Notes: generated by a model not told the origin, from the sequence alone. DNA of 5,314 nucleotides from Candidatus Omnitrophota bacterium (GCA_028712045.1 JAQTRA010000068.1:1-5314), one strand, 5' to 3'. Shown: positions 1-4,905, counted from the stretch's first letter. Translations and numbers: made by a program.

Positions 1-14
1 TGAGCTATGAGCCC
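1..14 (-). tRNA. partial tRNA, 5' end only, identity unknown
   Basis: Read on the minus strand, positions 14 to 1 give GGGCTCATAGCTCA. This fits a tRNA 5' end: a 7-nt acceptor strand (GGGCTCA), T8 and A9, the first D-stem strand GCTC and A14. It follows tRNA-Leu in the same orientation with a 14-nt gap, which fits a tRNA cluster. The anticodon and 3' half lie beyond the window edge, so the amino acid cannot be assigned. Confidence 0.7.
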
Positions 15-28
15 ATTTCATTTAACAA

Positions 29-111
29 TGGGCAAGAAGGGAGTCGAACCCTTACGACCTTGCGGCCAACAGATTTTAAGTCTGTCGTGTATGCCATTCC
101 ACCACTTGCCC
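29..111 (-). tRNA. tRNA-Leu (anticodon TAA)
   Basis: A class II tRNA of 83 nt. The acceptor stem GGGCAAG pairs perfectly with CTTGCCC, and the discriminator base is A. The D-arm begins GTGG and contains the GG pair. The anticodon stem ACAGA/TCTGT encloses the loop CTTAAAA, giving anticodon TAA, which reads UUA leucine codons (and UUG by wobble). The long variable arm GGCC-GCAA-GGTC is typical of leucine tRNAs. The T-arm is AAGGG-TTCGACT-CCCTT. The 3' CCA is not encoded (the bases after the discriminator are TTG), so a CCA-adding enzyme is needed. It lies 13 nt downstream of tRNA-Cys and probably shares its transcript. Confidence 0.96.
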
Positions 112-124
112 CTAAAATTTATCA

Positions 125-196
125 AGGCGACGAGCGGAATTGAACCGCTGAATAGTTGTTTTGCAGACAACTGCCTTACCACTTGGCTACGTCGCC
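125..196 (-). tRNA. tRNA-Cys (anticodon GCA)
   Basis: A 72-nt class I tRNA. The acceptor stem GGCGACG/CGTCGCC is perfect and the discriminator base is T, the U73 identity element expected for cysteine tRNAs. The anticodon stem GTTGT/ACAAC encloses CTGCAAA, giving anticodon GCA. The T-arm is AGCGG-TTCAATT-CCGCT. CCA is not encoded. Its 5' end is only 5 nt after the coaC stop codon and no terminator lies between, so the tRNAs are probably cut from the 3' end of the protein-coding transcript by RNase P and 3' processing enzymes. Confidence 0.96.
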
Positions 197-201
197 AAAA
201 G

Positions 202-789
202 CTAAAAGAACTTTTTTACTTCCTTCAGAATATCTTCCAGGGGAGCTAAACAACCTACCCCCGTTTTGCCACAAGCGAGTAAGCCTTTAACCGGCGCAAT
301 AAACTTATAACCACAGCTCTTAAGTTTAGCAATATTACTTTGGGTAATTTTATTTTGATACATATTTTCATTCATTGCCGGAGCAATTAAAACTTTTGCT
401 GAACTAGCGCAAATCGTACAACTCAGTAAATCATCACAGATTCCGCTGGCAAGCTTAGCAATAAAATTAGCGGTCGCCGGAGCCACCAAAATCAAATCCG
501 CATTATTAGCTAAAGAGATATGCTCAATCTCCTGGCTTTGCCAATCGGAAGGCAAACCATTATCCTCTGACTTACATGCATCCGTTTCATCAAACATCCC
601 TGCCCGGTAAACCCGCCGTCCGCTTAGGCTCTGGAAAACAATCGGCTTAATCAGCTCTTCGGCTTCCTTAGTCATGACCACGGTAACGCTAAACCCGGAT
701 TCCTTAAGCTTACGGATCAGCTCACAGGATTTATAAATAGCAATACTTGCCGTGACCCCTAAAATAATATTTTTTTCTGCCTTTACCAT
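202..789 (-). CDS. coaC: phosphopantothenoylcysteine decarboxylase, stand-alone CoaC with an inserted palindromic-repeat peptide
   Basis: A flavoprotein (FMN) of the HFCD family that decarboxylates 4'-phosphopantothenoylcysteine to 4'-phosphopantetheine in cytosolic coenzyme A synthesis. Visible family motifs are [10 protein letters not shown] (11-20) at the start of the flavin fold, the catalytic His90 in [21 protein letters not shown] (104-117), PAMNENMY (137-144) with the conserved Asn140, and LACG (171-174) with the active-site Cys173 in the substrate-binding flap. The flap continues GVGCLAP, where relatives usually have an Arg in place of Cys180. At 195 residues it is a full decarboxylase domain, but the CoaB synthetase domain usually fused behind it is absent. 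Residues about 69-88 are extra relative to the family and contain the repeat described separately. ATG start chosen; it overlaps the rpoZ stop by 1 nt (TAATG). tRNA-Cys follows 5 nt after the stop. Confidence 0.93.
   Translation of the reverse strand: MVKAEKNIILGVTASIAIYKSCELIRKLKESGFSVTVVMTKEAEELIKPIVFQSLSGRRVYRAGMFDETDACKSEDNGLPSDWQSQEIEHISLANNADLILVAPATANFIAKLASGICDDLLSCTICASSAKVLIAPAMNENMYQNKITQSNIAKLKSCGYKFIAPVKGLLACGKTGVGCLAPLEDILKEVKKFF
533..574 (-). repeat. in-frame palindromic repeat element, copy 1 (in coaC)
   Basis: A 42-nt segment matching 1580-1621 inside gmk at 35 of 42 positions. It contains the hairpin TTTGCC (537-542) / GGCAAA (551-556) with loop AATCGGAA, extended by TGG (533-535) / CCA (557-559) across one unpaired C. 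In the coaC frame it encodes [14 protein letters not shown] (residues 73-86), just before the catalytic His90, where relatives run almost directly from the FD(x)n segment into IEHISL. Similarity to copy 2 stops at the edges, and the surrounding genes are unrelated. Confidence 0.8.
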
Positions 790-998
790 TATTCCTTGGC
801 TTTTATTTTTTTAGCTTCAATTTTGCCTTCGGCGATTTCATGTAACGCTACCGTTGATGGCTTGGCATTAGCCGCATCTTCAACCAGCTTGGGCTGGCCT
901 TCAGCAATCTCCAGCGCCCGCTTAGAAGCTAAGATAACCAGTTTATAAACTGAACCTAAACTTTTACTTAATAGTTTTTCTCTACCTTCATATCCCAT
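789..998 (-). CDS. rpoZ: DNA-directed RNA polymerase omega subunit
   Basis: A small subunit that wraps the beta' C-terminus and helps assemble or stabilise RNA polymerase. The 69-residue product carries the omega signature: an N-terminal segment ending in SVYKLVILASKRALEIAEG, where the family has (Y)xLVxxAxxRAxQL, then a short linker and KPSTVALHEIAEGKI, matching the KxxxxALxEIxxGKI helix. A lysine-rich tail ends the protein. An in-frame ATG 60 nt upstream exists, but the start at 998 is preferred: it has a strong ribosome binding site 5 nt away, it yields the normal omega length, and the extra residues would lie wholly within the gmk coding region. The start overlaps the gmk end by 11 nt and the stop overlaps the coaC start by 1 nt. 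The order gmk-rpoZ-coaBC is conserved in many bacteria and supports the call. Confidence 0.92.
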   Translation of the reverse strand: MGYEGREKLLSKSLGSVYKLVILASKRALEIAEGQPKLVEDAANAKPSTVALHEIAEGKIEAKKIKAKE

Positions 999-1650
999 GT
1001 GTTCCTCCAGTGGGCGAAATCGCCTTTTTAATAATTTCCTTGAGCTTATCTGATGCAACTTGCAAATTTTTATTTAAAATACAGTGATCAAAACGTGAAC
1101 AAGCCTTAATCTCCCGGCGGGCAAGTTTTAAACGCTGCACAACCTCTTGCTGAGCAGTACAATTACAGCGCTTTTGAATTCTTGTCTTTAGCGTTTCTAA
1201 AGAAGGTGGTAAAACAAAAATCGTTACTGTATTTTTTGGATAGATTTTCTTTAGGATTGCTGCGCCCTTAAGATCTAAACAAAAACCAATATTTTTACCT
1301 TTTTTAAGCTGAGCGTCTACAAACTGCTTAGGCGTCCCGTAATAATAGCCCAAATACCTGGTCCATTCAAGAATTTTCTTCTGTTTTATCAGGCGTTTAA
1401 ACTCAAAGCTAGTTACAAAAAAATAATCCTTCCCCTGCCTTTCTTGCGAGCGCTTAGGCCGCGTGGTCAGTGAGCGGGATTTGATCAGCAATTTACTTAT
1501 TTCTTTATCTTGAGTGAGCTTACTCAGAAGGGTAGTCTTGCCTGAGCCTGAAGGCCCGGAGATAACAAAAATTTTTCCTTGGCTTTGGCTATCGGAAGCC
1601 AAACCATTGTTCTCCAACTTAGTATTTTTTGCTCTATTAGTAATTTTCAC
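988..1650 (-). CDS. gmk: guanylate kinase with an N-terminal extension carrying the palindromic repeat
   Basis: Phosphorylates GMP to GDP with ATP in cytosolic purine salvage and synthesis. Of 220 residues, the enzyme proper begins near residue 25 with GKIFVISGPSGSGKTT. The P-loop is GPSGSGKT (32-39). The GMP-binding lid is SRSLTTRPKRSQERQGKDYFFV (59-79 region), with the conserved TTR and the DYFFV motif. YGTPK (104-108) and LDLKGA (125-130) match the family's YGT and (E)IDxQGA segments, although the usual Glu of the latter is Cys124 here. RL(K)LARREI (173-181) is the conserved late helix. The start is GTG at 1650, overlapping the yicC TAG stop by 1 nt (TAGTG). There is no good Shine-Dalgarno, so translational coupling is likely. 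Typical guanylate kinases start about 5 residues before the P-loop strand; the 24-residue extension here includes KLENNGLASDSQSQ (11-24), encoded by repeat copy 2. Confidence 0.95.
   Translation of the reverse strand: MKITNRAKNTKLENNGLASDSQSQGKIFVISGPSGSGKTTLLSKLTQDKEISKLLIKSRSLTTRPKRSQERQGKDYFFVTSFEFKRLIKQKKILEWTRYLGYYYGTPKQFVDAQLKKGKNIGFCLDLKGAAILKKIYPKNTVTIFVLPPSLETLKTRIQKRCNCTAQQEVVQRLKLARREIKACSRFDHCILNKNLQVASDKLKEIIKKAISPTGGTHGI
1004..1008 (-). promoter_or_regulatory. Shine-Dalgarno site deciding the rpoZ start
   Basis: GGAGG on the minus strand, with 5 nt (AACAC) before the ATG at 998. It lies inside the 3' end of gmk and is among the best ribosome binding sites in the window. It selects the 69-codon rpoZ reading over the upstream ATG at 1058. 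Confidence 0.8.
1580..1621 (-). repeat. in-frame palindromic repeat element, copy 2 (in gmk)
   Basis: A 42-nt segment matching 533-574 at 35 of 42 positions. Its hairpin TTTGGCT (1584-1590) / AGCCAAA (1597-1603) is perfect, has a 6-nt loop ATCGGA, and extends by TGG/CCA across one unpaired C. In the gmk frame it encodes KLENNGLASDSQSQ (residues 11-24), directly before the first core strand of the kinase. It uses the same frame and orientation as copy 1. Relative to copy 1, stem pair C541-G552 is G1588-C1599 here, a double change that keeps the pairing. Confidence 0.8.
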
Positions 1651-2474
1651 TACTCGATATTCTGTACTTGTTCGCGAATTTTCTCAATCTGGCTTTTCAT
1701 CTGTAAAGCTCTTCCGGAAATAATCAGATCAAATGACTTCGCCGCCAAAGTGTTGGCTTCTCTTTGCATCTCCTGGGTAATAAAATCTAATTCCTTACCC
1801 ACTGCCCCGCCCTTGGCAATTTTTTGCTGGAAATTCTTAATGTGAAAGCTTAAACGGTCGATTTCTTCAGCAATATCCGCGCTTTTTAAAAACGCCGCCC
1901 GATCCTCGGCGCAAATCTTTTTGATTCTGTTTTTTATCTCGAGGGCAAAACGCTGTTTTATTAAAACCAGCTCTTTCTTGAGCAAATTGCTTCGATCCTT
2001 TAATAAACCAGCCAAAGCCTGGCCCTCTTTCCGGCGGGTCTTTAAAAGTTCCGATAAAGCCCGCTTAAGCAGAGGCTGGATATGTTCCCAGATATGCACC
2101 CCGGCGGGTTTATTTTCTTTAAGCGATAAAATACCCGGCAGGCGGATCAAGGAATCTAAAGTCAATCCCCCTTTAATTTTAAATTCAGCTTCAATACTAT
2201 TGAGCTCACGTAAATAATTTCTTAATAACTTACGATTTACAAATATTCCCTGCGCCTCTTCTCCTTTAAGATTGATCGCGCAAAAAATCCTGCCCCGGCG
2301 GATATCGGCTTCAATCTCTTTTTTGATTCTGTCCTCTAAAGAAAGCAGGCCATCCGGAAGATGGAAAACGCATTCTAAGAATTTATGGTTGGTGCACCTT
2401 AATTCTACGCAAATTCTGCCGATAGAATTAACCTCCGCCTCAAAACTACCGAACCCAGTCATACTGCTAATCAT
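1650..2474 (-). CDS. yicC: YicC/YloC family endoribonuclease
   Basis: A 274-residue member of the YicC family, whose E. coli and B. subtilis members have been reported as metal-dependent endoribonucleases. The protein opens with MISSMTGFGSFEAE, the family's hallmark N-terminus (SMTGF). The YicC_N domain covers roughly residues 1-155, including the ELRCTNHKFLE segment (24-34; family E(I/L)(R/K)(S)(V/L)N(H/S)R). The DUF1732 domain covers roughly 185-274, with GKELDFITQEMQREANTLAAKS (226-247) and the diagnostic C-terminus IEKIREQVQNIE (263-274). The length is close to the family norm. The ATG start has GGCGG a few bases upstream, and the gap to ndk is 9 nt. Position just before gmk is the conserved yloC-gmk-rpoZ arrangement; remA (ylzA), often found between yloC and gmk in Firmicutes, is absent. 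Confidence 0.94.
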   Translation of the reverse strand: MISSMTGFGSFEAEVNSIGRICVELRCTNHKFLECVFHLPDGLLSLEDRIKKEIEADIRRGRIFCAINLKGEEAQGIFVNRKLLRNYLRELNSIEAEFKIKGGLTLDSLIRLPGILSLKENKPAGVHIWEHIQPLLKRALSELLKTRRKEGQALAGLLKDRSNLLKKELVLIKQRFALEIKNRIKKICAEDRAAFLKSADIAEEIDRLSFHIKNFQQKIAKGGAVGKELDFITQEMQREANTLAAKSFDLIISGRALQMKSQIEKIREQVQNIE

Positions 2475-2483
2475 TTTTCCGCC

Positions 2484-2990
2484 TTATTTTGCCCAGATTT
2501 TATTTTTAACTTCTTTTTGGACTACTTCTTTTGCCGGGTAAAGATCCACAATCACTTCATCCGGAGAAAACCAAAGTTTAATCTCCCGCTCTGCTTCTTC
2601 CACATTAGAAGAAACATGAATCGCATTTTCATATACACCGCTGGTAGTTATCCGGCCGTAAGAGCCGCGGATAGAAGTCGGATCGGCTTCTTCCGGATTA
2701 GTCGCTCCGGCTAAATCACGGCATTTTTTTATCGCATCCTCACCCCAATAAACCAGGGCCATAACTTTTTTACGGTCATGCAACTGGCCTTGTAAATACA
2801 TAATAATGTCGCCGAAGAATGGCTTATCTTTTAAATGTTTATAATGTTCCTCGGCCAGCTCTTTAGACACCCGCACCATTTTAGCGGCCACAATTTCAAG
2901 CTTAGTTTCAGAAAGCCGCGTAAGAATATTACCCGTCAGAGATTTAATCAGCCCGTCGGGTTTAATTAAAATTAAGACTGCCTGACTCAT
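2484..2990 (-). CDS. ndk: nucleoside-diphosphate kinase, elongated variant
   Basis: Transfers the gamma phosphate of ATP to NDPs through a phosphohistidine. The catalytic His125 sits in ENAIHVSS (121-128; classical NxxHGSD). Other active-site residues are visible: Lys10 in KPDG (10-13), Tyr50, Phe59 in KPFF, Arg91, Thr97 in GATNPEEADP (95-104), Arg108 in SIRGSYG and Asn122. The 168 residues exceed the usual 140-155. Extra residues occur around LHDRKK (70-75, about 4 more) and between Arg108 and Asn122 (ITTSGVY, about 4 more), and about 16 follow the end of the classical fold. The Gly after the catalytic His is Val. Start ATG overlaps the parB stop by 1 nt and has GGGAGG 9 nt upstream. It sits between the par block and the yicC-gmk block; ndk and gmk both feed GTP and other NTP pools. 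Confidence 0.93.
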   Translation of the reverse strand: MSQAVLILIKPDGLIKSLTGNILTRLSETKLEIVAAKMVRVSKELAEEHYKHLKDKPFFGDIIMYLQGQLHDRKKVMALVYWGEDAIKKCRDLAGATNPEEADPTSIRGSYGRITTSGVYENAIHVSSNVEEAEREIKLWFSPDEVIVDLYPAKEVVQKEVKNKIWAK

Positions 2991-3850
2991 TATTTATTCC
3001 CTCCCTTAATGACATTAGCGATACGCTCTAAATCTTCCGGTGAATAAAAATCAATTGTAATATGCCCGCGTTTTTTATTTTTTGTAATCCGCACTTTGGT
3101 GGCTAAAGCATGCTGCATTTGCTCCTCGAGGACCGCAACCAAAGGATCTCTTTGGCCCAAAGCAATTTTGCGCCTTAATCCTTTTGGCCGGGTAGTTTTC
3201 ACTAAACTTTCTAGCTCCCGCACTGATAAACCTTTGCTGATAATATCCTGCGCTAACCTGCGCTGCTGGTTAGCATCATCAATTTCCAGCAAGGTGCGGC
3301 CATGGGCAAAACTAATCCGGCCTTTTTTCATCTCCTGCTGAATTTCATGCGGAAGTTTAAGCAAACGCAAAGTATTAGTTATTGTGCTTCTGGCTTTTCC
3401 TAAACCCTCGCTTATTTTTTCCTGGGTAACCTGAAACTTATCGATCAAGTGCTGATAAGCATGTGCTTCTTCAATTGGATTTAAACCTTCTCTTTGAATA
3501 TTTTCAATTAGCGCCAATTCTAAAGAATCTTGATCGGAAACATCGCGCACAATAATCGGTATCTCTTTGAGCCCCAACGAGTTAGCGGCACGAAGCCTGC
3601 GTTCACCGGCAATCAACTCATAGCTATCCCCTTTACGCCTGACTAAAAGTGGCTGGATAACTCCTTTTTCTTTGATTGATTGCGCTAATTCTTCAATACT
3701 TTGCTGATCAAAATCTTCGCGGGGTTGGAAAGGATTAGGTTTTATTTGTCCAGACTGGACATAAACAATCGCCTCTTTATGTTCATTGCTCTCTAAAGCT
3801 TTTTCCGGAATTAATGCACTCAGGCCTTTTCCTAATGCTCGTCTTTCCAT
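2990..3850 (-). CDS. parB: chromosome partitioning protein ParB (Spo0J/Noc family)
   Basis: A CTP-dependent DNA clamp that loads at parS and spreads to organise the origin region with ParA and SMC. The 286 residues carry: the N-terminal RALGKGLSALIP (4-15), which in the family contacts ParA; the ParB N-domain from about 34 to 125 with NPFQPR (39-44), AGERRLRAAN (81-90) and ENIQREGLNPIEEA (116-129), the CTP-binding and arginine-patch motifs; a helix-turn-helix region about 141-165 (VTQEKISEGL...RSTITNTLRLL) for parS; and a C-terminal dimerisation segment ending in GHITIDFYSPEDLERI (262-277). No key motif is missing. ATG overlaps the parA stop by 1 nt, with AAAGGAGAGG just upstream. A chromosomal rather than plasmid ParB is favoured by its length, the KGLSALI head and the yidC context. 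Confidence 0.96.
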   Translation of the reverse strand: MERRALGKGLSALIPEKALESNEHKEAIVYVQSGQIKPNPFQPREDFDQQSIEELAQSIKEKGVIQPLLVRRKGDSYELIAGERRLRAANSLGLKEIPIIVRDVSDQDSLELALIENIQREGLNPIEEAHAYQHLIDKFQVTQEKISEGLGKARSTITNTLRLLKLPHEIQQEMKKGRISFAHGRTLLEIDDANQQRRLAQDIISKGLSVRELESLVKTTRPKGLRRKIALGQRDPLVAVLEEQMQHALATKVRITKNKKRGHITIDFYSPEDLERIANVIKGGNK

Positions 3851-4623
3851 TAAACCTCTCCTTTATCTAAACCTAAAATCTCTTTGCTTAGCTCAGCGTA
3901 TTTTTGTGCTCCTAAAGAATTAGCATCATATAAAGCAATTGGTTTGCCAAAACTTGGTGCTTCGGTTAAGCGGATATTACGGGGAATTACTGTATTATAA
4001 ACTTTATCTTTAAAATGATTGCGCGCTTCCTGGATAACTTCTTTGGTGAGATTGGTCCGGAAATCCGCCATGGTTAGCAGCACTCCTTCAATGGCTAAAT
4101 TCGGGTTAAGATTTTCTTTCACAAGTCTAACGGTGTTATGGAGTTGCGTCAATCCTTCCAACGCATAATATTCACATTGCACCGGGATAATTACTGAATC
4201 TGCCGCGCATAAACCATTAATGGTTAACAACCCTAACGATGGCGGTGAATCTATAATAATAAAATCGTAATTTTCTTTTTCTTTTTGGAGAGCTCTTTTT
4301 AACCGATACTCTCTTCCTAGCACGCCAACCAACTCCACTTCTGCGCCGGTTAAATCTAAATTAGAAGGAGCAAGAAAAAGATTATCAATTATGGTTTTTT
4401 GTAATATATCCCCAACACTTAACTCTTCTAATAAAATATGGTAGGTACTTTGCTTAATATCGTGCTTGTTAATCCCGATACCGCTTGTAGCATTAGCTTG
4501 CGGATCTAAATCCACAAGCATAACTTTCTTACCTGCCAAGGCTAAATACGCTGCCAGGTTAATCGAAGTGGTAGTTTTACCCACCCCACCCTTTTGATTA
4601 CAAATCGCAATTATTTTACCCAT
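3850..4623 (-). CDS. parA: chromosome partitioning ATPase ParA (Soj family)
   Basis: A Walker-type ATPase that binds the nucleoid as an ATP dimer and moves ParB-parS complexes. The 257 residues contain the deviant Walker A KGGVGKTT (11-18) with signature Lys12-type GG and Lys16, the Walker A' VMLVDLDPQAN (34-44), the Walker B region YDFIIIDSPPSLG (119-131), EYYALEGL (151-158) and the family signature IPRNIRLTEAPSFGKPI (213-229). There is no N-terminal DNA-binding domain, so this is a short Soj-like chromosomal ParA rather than a plasmid type Ia ParA. ATG at 4623 is chosen because Walker A sits at its normal distance. No Shine-Dalgarno is visible before it (the upstream bases are GTAATTACA). 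A promoter lies 58-85 nt upstream, and parB follows with a 1-nt overlap. Confidence 0.97.
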   Translation of the reverse strand: MGKIIAICNQKGGVGKTTTSINLAAYLALAGKKVMLVDLDPQANATSGIGINKHDIKQSTYHILLEELSVGDILQKTIIDNLFLAPSNLDLTGAEVELVGVLGREYRLKRALQKEKENYDFIIIDSPPSLGLLTINGLCAADSVIIPVQCEYYALEGLTQLHNTVRLVKENLNPNLAIEGVLLTMADFRTNLTKEVIQEARNHFKDKVYNTVIPRNIRLTEAPSFGKPIALYDANSLGAQKYAELSKEILGLDKGEV

Positions 4624-4645
4624 TGTAATTACTATAGTTACGTCA

Positions 4646-4661
4646 AGTTACACGAGGAACC
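4646..4661 (-). promoter_or_regulatory. candidate degenerate parS site
   Basis: The plus strand reads AGTTACACGAGGAACC, which matches 11 of 16 positions of the bacterial parS consensus TGTTTCACGTGAAACA, including the core CACG and both GTT/AAC ends. It lies in the parA 5' leader, between the promoter and the start codon, a common place for parS or for ParB-mediated autoregulation. Internal symmetry is imperfect (5 of 7 pairs), so it may be a coincidence or a weak site. Confidence 0.35.
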
Positions 4662-4680
4662 CTTTGAATCTATTAAATAA

Positions 4681-4708
4681 ATTATCCCAAATTTTAAACA
4701 ATTGTCAA
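4681..4708 (-). promoter_or_regulatory. sigma70-type promoter for the parA-to-tRNA transcript
   Basis: On the minus strand a perfect -35 box TTGACA (4708-4703) is followed after 16 nt by GATAAT (4686-4681), 5 of 6 matches to the -10 consensus. Transcription should begin near 4674, giving a leader of about 50 nt to the parA ATG. The -35 box contains the TGA stop of the upstream Jag-domain gene. The AT-rich surroundings support the call. Since no terminator is visible up to the tRNAs, this may drive the whole downstream series. Confidence 0.72.
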
Positions 4709-4905
4709 GTAATTTGTTTATTGGCAATTACGCTTACGCGGACTTTTGCTGGTTTCTCCCCTGGCATTCCAAAAAGGCCCTTTTTCTCTTCAGAGAGAGT
4801 TTCTATTCTTACGCGCTTACGGGGCAGCTTTAATATCTGCAAAGCCTTTTCAATCGCCTCTTCTACTGTTTTGCCTTCAGCTTCAACATGCCTTTCATTT
4901 TTCAT
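4705..4905 (-). CDS. jag: Jag_N domain protein (N-terminal domain of Jag/KhpB only)
   Basis: A 66-residue protein that matches the Jag_N domain found at the start of the RNA-binding protein Jag (SpoIIIJ-associated, KhpB): GKTVEEAIEKALQILKL (11-27), then KGLFGMPG (42-49) and KPAKVRV (51-57). Normal Jag continues with a KH and an R3H RNA-binding domain to more than 200 residues. Here a TGA follows ANKQIT, and the 81 nt before parA cannot hold those domains in any frame, so this is a true single-domain gene rather than a simple frameshift. ATG overlaps the yidC stop by 4 nt (ATGA), the standard yidC-jag coupling. Without the RNA-binding part its role is unclear; a membrane- or YidC-linked role of Jag_N is inference. 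Confidence 0.82.
   Translation of the reverse strand: MKNERHVEAEGKTVEEAIEKALQILKLPRKRVRIETLSEEKKGLFGMPGEKPAKVRVSVIANKQIT

Noticed and set aside
7..249. Plus-strand open frame of 80 codons over the tRNA cluster
   Set aside because: It runs antisense across two well-formed tRNA genes and into coaC, and resembles no protein; it is a chance reading frame.
999..1058. A 20-codon upstream extension of rpoZ from an ATG at 1058
   Set aside because: The stretch lies inside gmk, has no good ribosome binding site and no resemblance to omega, while the ATG at 998 has GGAGG at ideal spacing and gives the usual omega length.
1514..2541. Several plus-strand open frames opposite gmk, yicC and ndk
   Set aside because: They are antisense to well-conserved genes, and their translations have no family features or clear ribosome binding sites.
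2651..2700. Small GAAG...CTTC and GG/CC-rich inverted repeats inside ndk, considered as a third copy of the palindromic element
   Set aside because: They lack the shared TTTGSC stem, the ATCGG loop arrangement and the NGLxSDxQSQ peptide, and the coding sequence there (PTSIRGSYGR) is normal NDK sequence.
4631..4659. A second promoter with -10 TATAGT giving a leaderless parA transcript
   Set aside because: At the proper spacing the -35 position reads TTCCTC, a poor match, while the promoter at 4681-4708 is much stronger. A leaderless transcript cannot be excluded but is not supported.
4624..4704. A rho-independent terminator between the Jag_N gene and parA
   Set aside because: No GC-rich hairpin followed by a T-run is present on the minus strand; the gap is AT-rich promoter sequence, so read-through from yidC is possible.
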